Assembly (NCBI GenBank): GCA_963575745.1
Contig: CAUYUJ010015290.1
Span: forward strand, 102,531-166,530
Source: Prorocentrum cordatum
Taxonomy: Eukaryota > Sar > Dinophyceae > Prorocentrales > Prorocentraceae
Direction: 5' to 3'
DNA: 64,000 nt
A program made the translations under genes and the position numbers. Within the stretch, counting starts at the first letter, position 1. The number at the start of each line of letters is the position of its first letter. This document shows positions 55,140-64,000 of this stretch, one piece after another. The notes under the pieces were generated by a model, which saw only the letters and a program-made list of their open reading frames with translations, had not been told where the DNA came from and did not search any database.

Positions 55140-55290
55140 GTCGGGGCTGATTGGAGAGGACACGCGAGAGGACACAAGACCCTTCCGAGAGCCACGCTGC
55201 CACAGAAATATAGAAGGCACGGGCCGCGAACCATGGGACACAAAGGTGCCCTTGACTTCGCAGGGTCGACCTGCTGACCTGCCTCGACTG
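55140..55290. repeat. 150-bp direct repeat, copy 1
   Basis: gtcggggctgattggagagg, acacgcgagaggacacaaga, then a variable middle, gaaggcacgggccgcgaacc, and an end at tgcctcgactg. Copy 2 at 61256-61406 is about 88 percent identical by eye. Confidence 0.9.
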
Positions 55291-55294
55291 TGCT

Positions 55295-55925
55295 CAGAGC
55301 TCCGACGACATGTGTTCCTCCATCCGGGCGCTCTTCCTCGACCTTCGGCCCTCGGAGGCCAGCTCACGGGCCCTGGGGCCGTCGAACGTGGCTGCGGGAC
55401 GGGAGGCTGAGCCTGGGGAAGGGGTCGGGGGCTGTGGGGCCCTGGGCTGCAAACGTAGCAGCGCCGGGCAAATGCTGACAGGGACTGCGGATCCGTGGAT
55501 CTGGCGCGTGGGCACCCGATCCACGGATCGGTGAAGGGTCTCCGAGAAACACGGCGCCAGCGACACCTGACTTGGCGACAGGGCGCGCCGATTCGGTGCG
55601 GAAGCGGGACCCGTCGCTGACATGTCATACGTGCGCGGGGGTGCGCGCGAGCGTTCGCTGCACGGCGCGAGGTGGCGATGCTTGGCCGAGGCCGAGGCCC
55701 AAATCGACCACGAAGTCCTGAACGTGAAACTCGCGCGACCCGAGGAGTCGTTGAATGAACAATGCGGTATGCGCGCGCTTGCACGCGAGCGTACGCGTGC
55801 GTACGGGCGCGTGCGCGTGAACATCTCCCCACGCACTTCTCGACAACTCGGGCATTCCAAAAACGCAACTCGAAACCAACAACACCAGGCAACGGAAAAC
55901 GCACCGGCCAACTACCTCCCCCCTA
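55295..55925. other. No gene supported: GC-rich spacer
   Basis: CpG-rich with gcgtacgcgtgcgtacgggc-type alternation near 55790-55815. No recognisable gene. Confidence 0.45.
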
Positions 55926-55929
55926 CCCG

Positions 55930-56460
55930 CGAAATATTTAGCCGCCTTTTGCTGCTGCTGTGCCTCCTCGAGCTCTCCCTCCTTTTCTCGCCTACGATCA
56001 CCGCGCTCTTATGCGGAACGCTGCACAAGGAACGAACGGACTCTTCTGGCCACGGCGGGCCTCGGCCATGAATCGTTTAGCCACCTGGATCCAGGGAGCG
56101 GCCCGAAAGACAGACTTCCTTCTGAGCCCGAACTGGTACTTCTCTCAATGTTTCCACTGTGCCGCTGCTCCTCCGCCCTTTTTTTCGTCATCGGCCTCGT
56201 CGTGTTCCTGCTCTGTCGCGCCGCTCTTGCGCCTCATCATCATCATCCCCCGCTCTTCGTCGTTGTCGTCGTCGTCCTCATCATCCTCCCCCTTCCGGCT
56301 GCTACTACTCCTCCTCCCTTCCTCCGCCTCCTGAATCCTCCTTCCTTCCCTTCCTTCCCGTCTTCAGCCTCCTGCGATTTTTCTCCTTCCTACTCTTTCT
56401 TGATACGGAATCCATTGTACTGCTTCTGCTGCTACTCATCTTTCATACTCGTGCTCGTTT
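55930..56460. repeat. Pyrimidine-rich low-complexity region (CCT, CTT, GTC)
   Basis: C/T-dominated trinucleotide runs, with (GTC)n near 56255-56280. Poly-Ser and poly-Leu frames result. Confidence 0.7.
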
Positions 56461-56539
56461 TTGGTCACGAATGGCCTGACGTGGCCGATAGGAGGTCCCC
56501 AAACGCAACACTTGTAAACAAAGTGGGCTCTGGCCTATA

Positions 56540-56830
56540 CATCGGGGAAAAGAGGTAGACAGTGATGAACAGTATGATGACGACAATGAGGACGAGGAGG
56601 AAAAGGATGACGAAGAAGAGTGGGGATAAGGAGGAGGAGAAGGACATGGGTGATGAACATGATGAGGAGGATGAGGATAATTGGAGGATAAGGAAGCACT
56701 GGAGAACAGGAGGAGGGGGGATGAGTGGGGGCCATGGCTAAGGGCACAGAGGATCATATGGTTATTCGGATGAGAAGCAGGCGTAGGAGGACGGAGGACC
56801 AGGATACAACTAGGACAAAGGGAACGGATT
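56540..56830. repeat. Purine-rich low-complexity region (GAT, GGA)
   Basis: Degenerate gatgaggacgaggag-type sequence. No gene. Confidence 0.7.
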
Positions 56831-57059
56831 AGTACTAGGGGCTAATTCGCCGGCCCAACGGGCCAGAGGCGTGCTAAGATCTCCGGTAACTTGTTAACAA
56901 TATTTCTAGTTCGCGCGCGCGGAGCGGCCCCTGGGGCCCCCCGGACGAAAAGTACCCCGGCAAGGTCCCGAGAGAAGCCCGGGAGAAGCCACCAGACCAC
57001 TCCAGGGGAGGGTATTTTTCGACACCCCTCACGAGGATCGTGGCCTCCGAGGGGGGAGC

Positions 57060-57190
57060 CGCAATCGACTACCCCCAAGAGCCCCCCAAGAGGCCCTGGG
57101 GGCCTCCAAAACGCCGCCAAGGAGCCCCAAGAGACTCCCAAGAGGTCCCCAAGAGGCCCCCAAGAGGCCCTAAAGAGGGCTCCAGGGCCG
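57060..57190. repeat. CCCAAGAGGCCCC minisatellite, third locus
   Basis: ccccaagagactcccaagag and gtccccaagaggcccccaag repeats. Same family as 7080-7640 and 18940-19570. Confidence 0.8.
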
Positions 57191-57299
57191 GCGGCATGAG
57201 CGAAGCGATTAAATAAAGCGAGATGGAGGATAGCACAAGGACTTGTCTGATGCTGCTGATGTCAGTGGCGACGGTGACGGCGACGAGGGCCAGGATGCT

Positions 57300-58663
57300 A
57301 CTACTGGTGCGGCAAAGCCCTATCGTTCGCCCTCGGCCGCGAGCGAGCGAGGGCGTTCGGCAGCGATGCGCAGATCGCTGACGGATGGGCGACTGTGGAT
57401 GGCGAGGACTACGCATGTTTTCCATTGTCGCACTTGCGACTGTTTCCCCGCGCGGGCCGCAGCTGAGCGAAGGTGGACCGCGCAGCCGCGAGCTGCAGCT
57501 CGAGGCGTCAACAGCGTGCCGCCCTCGGTCACGGCACTCCTGTGCAACTTCGCTGCGCGTAGAACAGAGTCCCAGCCAGCCTGGCGGAGCAGCGCCGCCG
57601 ACGCCAAGCTTTGGATGTTCTTCCGGCAAGTGGTTGGCGAGGTGTTGCGGCATCTCTTCAAGTGTCCCGCGTTCCCCCCTGCGCCGCTGTCGCCAGCCGA
57701 TGGGATGAAATAAGAGGGTGGTCTCCCTGACGGACGGGTTCTTTCCTCTCGTGCGCGCCCTCGGCATGCGGGTGGTCTTGGCGTCCAACTTGGCCTTGAG
57801 CAGCCCAGGGCGGGGCGTATAGATCTTCGACTGCAGTCCGGCGCGACCGCGCTGCTCTGTCCCAGAACTTTTTTTTGTCGATGGACCCTCCACTGCGGCC
57901 CTGGTCTCTTGGCCACCGCCGCCTTTTCCTTTCTCCGTTTCCCTGTCATGGAGCGCGCGAGCGGCCCGCGGCCTCTGGTGCCGCACCATCGGAACGGGAG
58001 CGCGCCCTCGTGGAAGCAGACTGCCCCGTCTTGCGCGAACCAGTGCGGCACGGGTCTGGCTTGCCCATGTCATCCTCGAACGCCGAGGACTGGGCCCGAC
58101 GCGCTGTCGACTGTGGCGCCGCAGCCTTGTGCTCGCTGAAAAACTGGGCCACTTCGTTCTCCGTGGCCCTGGCGCGCTCGTCCTCGCGCGGGACGTAGCG
58201 AGCGCTGGAATCGGTCGGGGTCCTGCGCCTGAGCGCGTAAACCGTGCGCAAGCACATGGCGTAGTCGGCATCCCAGCCCAGGCGGGGTAAACGTCACGCT
58301 CGGGTTGCACACGCGAGGGCGGTTCCTGCGCACGTTGCGAGTGCTGCGGAACTTTTCGCCCAGGGCCGCCCTGGGGTTCTATCGGGACCAGCAGGAGGTG
58401 GTTGGCGAAGTGGATCATGGTCAACGTCTCGCAGGTTGAATCTCCCAGCACGTGAATAAGCGCACCAGGCTTGCCATTCTCGGGCAACGGCCTTCGCGGG
58501 CGAATCGCAGCGGGCAGTTTTTCAATTGCCCGTTGGCGATGAGTTCCCCAACGCGACTTGCGCTGCCAAGCTCTGGTAAGGCCTCGAGGTAACCCATGGT
58601 CATGGCGACAGTCTTCTGGCCCTGCGTGCTGCGGCAAACATTCCTCACGAACTGCGCACGCAT
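57300..58663 (-). pseudogene. Frame-broken coding relic, unrecognised
   Basis: Protein-like pieces follow each other on the minus strand in alternating frames. From 58663: FVRNVCRSTQGQKTVAMTMG, then LEALPELGSASRVGELIANG. About 58440: DSTCETLTMIHFANHLLLVP. From 58257: YALRRRTPTDSSARYVPRED, FFSEHKAAAPQSTARRAQSS. From 58051: MPHWFAQDGAVCFHEGALPF. Near 57620: QSLASAALLRQAGWDSVLR. The order looks colinear, so this is probably one protein with several indels. A 535-codon frame (58676 to 57069) covers only parts of it and runs into the minisatellite. No domain was recognised. A retroelement gag or host gene are both possible. Confidence 0.4.
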
Positions 58664-58849
58664 TACGGTTTATCAAGCATGCTGAACGTCCACTCTACCT
58701 CGGCGCGAAACCATGGCAGCGTCAAACATGTCGCGCTGAAACATCCATGGCGACAACACCGCGTAGGTCCTACAACACTCTGCTCCACAATTTTCTTGAG
58801 CCTTGGAACGGGTATGGCGGAGGGTGCCTGAAGGGTAAGAGGTGGGATA

Positions 58850-58965
58850 GGAAAGAAAGGGGAGAGAAGGACGATAATAAAGAGACAAAGAAGGGAGGAG
58901 AGAAAATAAACAGAGGGGAGTACGCCGAAGAAAAGCGAGAGCCAGAGAAAGAGAGGGAATAAGGT
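58850..58965. repeat. Purine-rich tract
   Basis: gggatagg and gaaagaaagggga-type sequence. The 58965-59690 stretch after it is mixed and no gene is recognised, though a plus frame at 58964-59452 is open. Confidence 0.6.
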
Positions 58966-59714
58966 GGAAGAGGATGGGAGACGACATGGGCTACGTATCC
59001 ATGGCCACGCATCGTATAGTGGAGACGCCTTCCCATCAATTTGCAGACTGACAACTTTCATCGCCATCACTCTCTGCTGGTGCACTGGCTGTGTTCGCAC
59101 GCTGGCTCAGCAATGCCATTCTGCCTGTCGCCCAGCGGATGACGGCTTGCCTCTCTGGTGGATCACGGCGCTGCCCCCCTTCGGCAACTTGGGCTCCGGG
59201 CTTACCGCGCAACCTCCTGGCTCACCAGTACCCAGTGCCGGAGGCCGCCTGCGCACTCCTCGTGGCGAAGACTCTCTGCGCCCGAGGCCTCCTCCCGCGC
59301 TCCCCCTCCGCGGCCGCCCTCGCCTCTCCCCTGGCCGCATCTGCGTGCCCCTGGTTCCGGCGCGGCCCGCAGGCTCTCCGACATTGGCGTCCGCCCTCGC
59401 TGCTGACGGACAGGTGTTCGCACGCCGGTGCCACTTCGGCGCATGCTCCTGACGACGCGTCGGAGTCCGAAGCGGCGAGGAACAGCAGAGGGAACAGTTC
59501 CGCCGCCTTGTCCACGCGGCAGTGGCGTGTTGACATGCCTGTAGGATATCCGTCAGGGTGTCCGTACTAATCTTAAGAGGCCCCCCATACCCGCACTCTG
59601 GTACGTACGCCGCATACTGAAATCTAATCATACTAAATTACTGAATCTTCCATCATACCTTTCACTCACCACTTCATTATTCACCTCCCCTCACGCCTTC
59701 AAGGTACACGTTTG

Positions 59715-59800
59715 CCTCTCTCTCCCTATCTCTCTCTTTTTTTTTTTCTCTCTCTCTCTCTCTATCTCCCTCTCTTCCTTTCTCTTCCTCTCCCTCTCTG
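59715..59800. repeat. (CT)n tract with T run
   Basis: Alternating CT and TCTC with a T9 run. Confidence 0.9.
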
Positions 59801-60059
59801 ATTTTATCGTTCTGCGTGCCGCTGGCCCGCGGCTTCACGGGGTGATTGAATCAGATTGAACCTTCAATCTCGCTTGGTGTTCTAAGATATAAGATCTGAT
59901 CAGCATGGGGGCTTCATCGAGAAATCTCAAAACAACATCCGTATGTAACTACCGCACGATATTCACGGGCGCTGGTTCTAAGACTTCTGGGGGAATCACT
60001 CTGTGCTCTCATATCTTCGATCTTAGAACCAGGCGATATTCAATCCTGTTAAATCATCC

Positions 60060-60275
60060 TTTCTCCTGCTCCGTCCTTCTCTCACTCCTCATCCTCGCGC
60101 CTCATCCTCCTCCCCCTTCCTCCTTCCTTTCCTCCTACTTTCCTCTTTCTTCCTCGTCCTCCTCCCTCCTTCCCCGTTTTCGAATAAGAAATAAAGGAAA
60201 CAGGGGGGATAGAGAGAGAGAGAGATAGGGATAGAGAGAGAGAGAGAGAACGTGAGAAAGAGATGGAGATAGAGA
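60060..60275. repeat. Pyrimidine tract then (GA)n tract
   Basis: CCT/CTT tract to about 60175, then GAGAGA repeats 60210-60250. The surrounding 59800-60060 and 60300-61200 stretches show no gene. Confidence 0.8.
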
Positions 60276-61207
60276 GAGATATTACAAAAACGAGAGACCG
60301 TCGCCTCATCTTGTGGCCACCGTCGAACGGCAGGGTTTGTGGGTAATACGAATAGCGAGGATATTGCCAAGGAAGGGGGGTGGGACGAGCAGGAGCAGGA
60401 GTAGGAGCAGAGCGACAGGATGCCGAAGAGGAGCTGTTCTCGGCATCATGGCAGGTCCTATGGAGGGCAGAGGAACCACACTCATAAGCACTCCTACAAG
60501 CCCTTCAGTAAGTGCACCTGAGGAAGGGATCGAACAAGGCAGGACTGCTTGGTAAACGCCCGGGGCCCAGGACTGGTTAGGAAGCGCCGGTCCTGGGGAT
60601 CGGAGTGGCTTTTCCCTGATGGTGCGTTTCGGTAAGAGGGTTCTGATAGAAATGCCCCAAACAACAGAAGAGCCCCACAAAGCTCCAGACCGTCCGCTCC
60701 GGCAGCCGTTTCGCCTCTGACTTTCTCACAACTCACTCAGGAATCGTGCTCTCGCCTCGATGCTGGCTACATTTTTGGTCCGGACGGCCACGATCCATTG
60801 TAAAAGATACGCTAAGGTGCACATGGTCGTGCTCTCATCCCTGTCTTGGTGGCTCTCCCCCCTGTCCCGCCTCTTCACCTTTGCTGCTATGAGGGTGCTT
60901 TGCTGGGTTAATCCTCCCCTGGTCAGTGCTGCTCTCTGATGCTGTTCTCGGCCTTAAGGCGGGTCCAAGACTGCCCAAGACCGACGACACTTTTTTGGTG
61001 CAGCGCGCTCCAGACCCCCGCGGAACTCATCAGGGACAAGCTGGAAATTAGGACCATCGGCAGCCTGGCGGGCAACTCTATGCACTCTCGTGGCGCAGTG
61101 CCTGCCCCGGCACCGATCACTTGACGCTCGCGAGCGAGCACGATTCAGGCTGGCCAGGAAGCCAACGCAGGCCTTCGATGCTAAGAGGAGCAACAACATT
61201 ACATGAT

Positions 61208-61237
61208 CATAAACTTTCGGAGGTCCGCGCGGACCTC
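61208..61237. repeat. Half copy of the foldback element with an 18-bp perfect palindrome
   Basis: cataaactttcggaggtccg matches the arm of copies 1-3. GAGGTCCGCGCGGACCTC at 61220-61237 is a perfect palindrome. It lies 20 bp before copy 2 of the 150-bp repeat. Confidence 0.75.
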
Positions 61238-61255
61238 GGGAAGTCCATGCTTTCA

Positions 61256-61406
61256 GTCGGGGCTGATTGGAGAGGACACGCGAGAGGACACAAGACCCCT
61301 CCGAGGGTCACGTTGCCAGAGAAATGTAGAAGGCACGGGCCGCGAACCATGGGCCACAGGGGTACCCTTGACTTGGCAGGGCCGACCCACTGATCTGCCT
61401 CGACTG
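61256..61406. repeat. 150-bp direct repeat, copy 2
   Basis: Same order of blocks as 55140-55290. Both strands keep an open frame conserved between copies (plus: SGLIGEDTREDTRP and EGTGREPW; minus: HGSRPVPSxFLWQR and GLVSSRVSSPISPD). Confidence 0.9.
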
Positions 61407-61409
61407 CAT

Positions 61410-62077
61410 GTCGTTCTGTCTTCGTCGGCATGCGGCGCAGTCGCACGCCGCAGCGCCCAGATGTGCGAGCTCCCCTCACGCGCCCGCCGACGCCCTCGCC
61501 CTGTCGCTCTGGCCGGCGAGGCTGCCGCCGGCTTTCGCCGAGCTGGCCGCCGCGGCGGCCTCCAGCCGGGGGGAACGGCAGCGGGGGGGACCAGCTCAGC
61601 AGCGAGCTCGAATCGGCGATCGGGGGAACGAAAGGGAAGCATCGAGCTCGAGTCGGCGATGGATCGCCGAGAAAGTAGACGCACACGACAAGACGTCTTG
61701 CGGTAGGAGACCTTGGGGCGCATGATTCGGCGATCTTCGAGGGCGCCCCAGAGCCTCTGTGGATCCCGCGGAGCACCTGCTGGCAAGCCGATTTCTGCGA
61801 TCGGCCCCCCGATGAGGAACCCCACGTTCCTGGGCAGGTTGGGGCACCCAGGCCCCGATTGGCGAGGAGTGGGCGCCTGGGGGCCGACGCTTGCCCCCCG
61901 CCCCCCCGTAGTCCAGTCTAGAGGAGCACGGAAGCACACGAAGACTGGGGATGCGGTGGTGCGCCTCGGGGGCGAAAACGAAGGCCGGTTTGAAACGCGA
62001 GCCTGGGGGAGTAAAGTCATGTTCGAACGCACTCCTCGGGGGAGTGGATTCATGCCCAACATGATCTGGGACGCCGT
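61410..62077. other. No gene supported: GC-rich spacer
   Basis: Long minus frame (62290 to 61253) crosses repeats and is Arg/Pro/Ser rich. No domain. Confidence 0.45.
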
Positions 62078-62130
62078 CCAAAGTTTGCGCCATGCCGTCT
62101 TCGTGGCGAAGACGGCATGGCACAAACTTC
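62078..62130. repeat. 53-bp near-perfect palindrome at the edge of foldback copy 3
   Basis: gccatgccgtcttcg at 62089 and its exact complement to 62121 enclose only TGG. The pairing continues outward (ccaaagtttgc versus ccagaagtttgt) for a stem of about 26 bp. Confidence 0.85.
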
Positions 62131-62288
62131 TGGAGGTCCGCACGCACTGCTGCTCAGCTCGGCGCTGGGCGCCCCTCCCCGGTGCGCGGAGAGCGTGCCA
62201 AAAGGCGCCGCCGAGGCGGCGCGGAGACGGGGGGGCCTGGCGCCGACCCACGACGTCCGCGCGGACCCCGGAGCATTTCTGTTTATGC
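62122..62288. mobile_element. Foldback (MITE-like) element, copy 3
   Basis: Left arm acaaacttctggaggtccgc, right arm in reverse complement gcataaacagaaatgctccg then gggtccgcgcggac and cggcgcc. It is longer than the other copies because the G/C-rich centre is expanded. Confidence 0.6.
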
Positions 62289-62410
62289 AACTGTCATTCT
62301 TCTCGTCCTCGTCCTCCTCCTCTCTTCCTTTTCACCCTCCTCCCTTGCTTTCACCCTCCTCTTCCTCCTCCTCCTCCTCCTGCTCCCCCTCGTCCCCACC
62401 TCGCCACACC

Positions 62411-62622
62411 TGGAACGGGCAATTATGGTCAAACATGCGTGCGATGCCCACCAGCAAATGTTGTTCAACACAGACAGCCGTTGCCGTTGGGCAAGCGACC
62501 TTTTTTGCTTCAGATGGGCAGCGTCTGCAGCGGCACCGACAGCGGTTCCTGCTCAAAGCGAACGGGAACTACTGTGGGTCTTTGTCCTTGTCTCCACTCT
62601 TTCGTACCCATTTCGCTCGTGG
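62411..62622. mobile_element. Second copy of the introner-like element, diverged
   Basis: Shares blocks with 49548-49765 in the same plus-strand order: gatgcccacc, gttgttcaacacagacagcc, cgttgggcaagcgacctttt, ttcctgctcaaagcgaacgg and tttcgtacccatttcgctcg. ACCTG is present only at the left edge, so no matching target duplication remains, and no coding exon is evident around it. The tract 62290-62400 just before is C/T-rich. Confidence 0.7.
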
Positions 62623-62639
62623 TCTCCTCTGCGAGGGGA

Positions 62640-64000
62640 ACCATAAGGGGGGGGTCCGGCTCAGGGAAGGAAACACTGCCTTGGAATCGACGATACATCG
62701 GCGGTAGGCCCTCAATAGCAAATCCGTACGGTCCTGGGTGGGAAGGCTACCATGCCCCTGTCCGGGGGGGCGGTGCAGCCCACCCCGAGCCTATCCCCCC
62801 CAAAAATGCCCCCTGGTTTTCGGGTCATAGCTCGGTTCTCTGGCGGCCTTTCGGGACAATCCGGATACACCCAGAACGCTCTCGGCGAGGTGCAGCTGCT
62901 GGAAGGCACCTCGAGGCTGGAACACTGCCGAGAACCCACAAAAACATCTGACAGCCGCCTATCCTTCGCGCACGAGCCTATCCCATGGAGGCGGCCAAAG
63001 GGTCTGAACTGGCTGGGACCCTCGAAAATCAGTCAGGAGGGGGATGAAGCCAAATCCGCTCAGGGGTCCATCTGGTGCAATTTGCCACCCCGCATCCGTT
63101 TTGATGGTCCAGATCCGTTTTGACGGTTCTGGGGCTCGAAAACGGCCCCCAAAGGCCGAACAGGGTAACAAAATCTTTCCTAACCCAGAACGTCGAACCT
63201 GCCCGCCCTGCCTGCTGGTCCGGGAACCAGTGCTGGGCCACCTCAGACCCCCCAACCTATCCACTCCCATCGGGGGGACGTAAATGTGGAGTAGGGGCAG
63301 AAGTGGGTTCTGAGGAGCATCGCTCCAGGCTGCTCCTAGATGAAGGAAATGTGGGCCAGCTGGGTTGGTCCCGTAATTCCACCCTGGGAGCACCCCTTCT
63401 CTACGAAGCCCCGATCCCAATAGTTGCCCCTGACCTTCTCGCTGCCCCCGGCCTGCTCCCCGGGCCTCGCCGCCCGGTTGCGCCGCCGCCCCGCGCGAGG
63501 CGCGCAGCACGCCCCATCGGCCCTGCCCGCCGCGGCGCCCTCCGAGCCCGAGCCCTCGTCGAGAGGCTCCGGCGCGGGCTCAGCGCCAGCTGGCGGCGCT
63601 GCCGACGGCGCGGCCCGGCTGGCGGGCCGCGCCCGTGGGCCCTCGGGCTCGTCGGCGCCTGCGGATGCGCCCTCCCATTCGTCCATGGCTCGGAGGCGAC
63701 GATCGGGGCGAGTGGCCCAGCCGTGCCTTCGGATCCACCGTGCTTGGGGCGATCTCGCACGCAAGGCGAGAACTGCCGCCCTGCTTTGAAAGCTCCTGTG
63801 GTGCCGATTTCCACCCTACCGTGCCGTACTGTTTCCGCCATACTCTTGCGGAAATATCCGCCCTACTTCTCTGAGGCGTGAACTTTACCAGCCCTTTTTC
63901 GCATCGTTTGGGGTGCATTGCCAACACAACTGGAAGTAGGCTAATCACCCAAACGGCCGATCTGGAGTCAGGGATGGGTTGGCACTACATGTATATTCGC
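62640..64000. other. No gene supported: mixed to GC-rich spacer at the window end
   Basis: Frames of 120-250 codons overlap on both strands. 62870-62950 resembles 34872-34962. 63090-63140 has a short tandem gatccgttttgatggt-like duplication. No gene recognised. Confidence 0.4.

Noticed and set aside
53817-55904. 695-codon minus-strand open frame
   Set aside because: Arg/Pro/Ser-rich throughout, overlaps equally long plus-strand frames, crosses the 150-bp repeat, and shows no domain. It is a GC-content effect.
57069-58676. 535-codon minus-strand frame as one intact gene
   Set aside because: Protein-like pieces switch frames within it and its 3' part is minisatellite. Kept only as a broken relic.

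Overview
The window reads as nuclear DNA of a dinoflagellate. It is GC-rich, gene-poor and repeat-dense. On the minus strand at 53334-53355 it carries a genomic copy of the 22-nt dinoflagellate spliced leader, with one base changed. It also contains a dinoflagellate-type gag/RT/RNase H/tyrosine-recombinase/methylase retroelement. I see no bacterial operons, rRNA, CRISPR array or convincing tRNA.

Layout. 1-4.2 kb: a strand-asymmetric block (G+T on +, A+C on -) with broken minus-strand coding segments I do not recognise. 4.2-25.8 kb: mostly repeats, including four arrays of one 77-89 bp repeat family (A 5.8 kb, B 9.9 kb, C 16.2 kb, D 25.0 kb), several minisatellites and many trinucleotide tracts. 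26.0-27.05 kb: a broken minus-strand coding relic. 27.8-28.4 kb: a plus-strand reverse-transcriptase fragment. 28.4-32.9 kb: a 2.5 kb satellite with a 63-bp (21-codon) period, bracketed by C/G-tract repeats, plus a 200-bp CTGN microsatellite. 33-38.1 kb: GC-rich filler, purine tracts and an AT island. 38.7-44.9 kb: a decayed but structurally complete tyrosine-recombinase retroelement on the minus strand with split direct repeats. 45-48.6 kb: possible small exons on the plus strand, an inverted-repeat element and a SINE-like unit. 48.95-53.36 kb: the one convincing host gene, a large multi-pass receptor on the minus strand. 53.5-64 kb: foldback elements, a 150-bp direct repeat pair, another broken coding relic and a second copy of the element that forms the receptor's intron.

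The main story is the receptor gene. A spliced-leader relic lies 110 nt before its ATG and the next 3.46 kb are intron-free, as expected for a retroposed copy of a trans-spliced mRNA. Its coding sequence is then split by a 218-bp GT-AG intron that is itself a transposon-like unit with inverted terminal repeats. That suggests intron gain by an introner after retroposition. A diverged copy of the same unit lies at 62.4 kb. The second story is the 6.2 kb retroelement, whose ORF order and A1-ORFs-B1-A2-B2 repeats match the split-direct-repeat class and which ends in a methylase-like domain. Most other long open frames are by-products of repeats and strand-biased composition.
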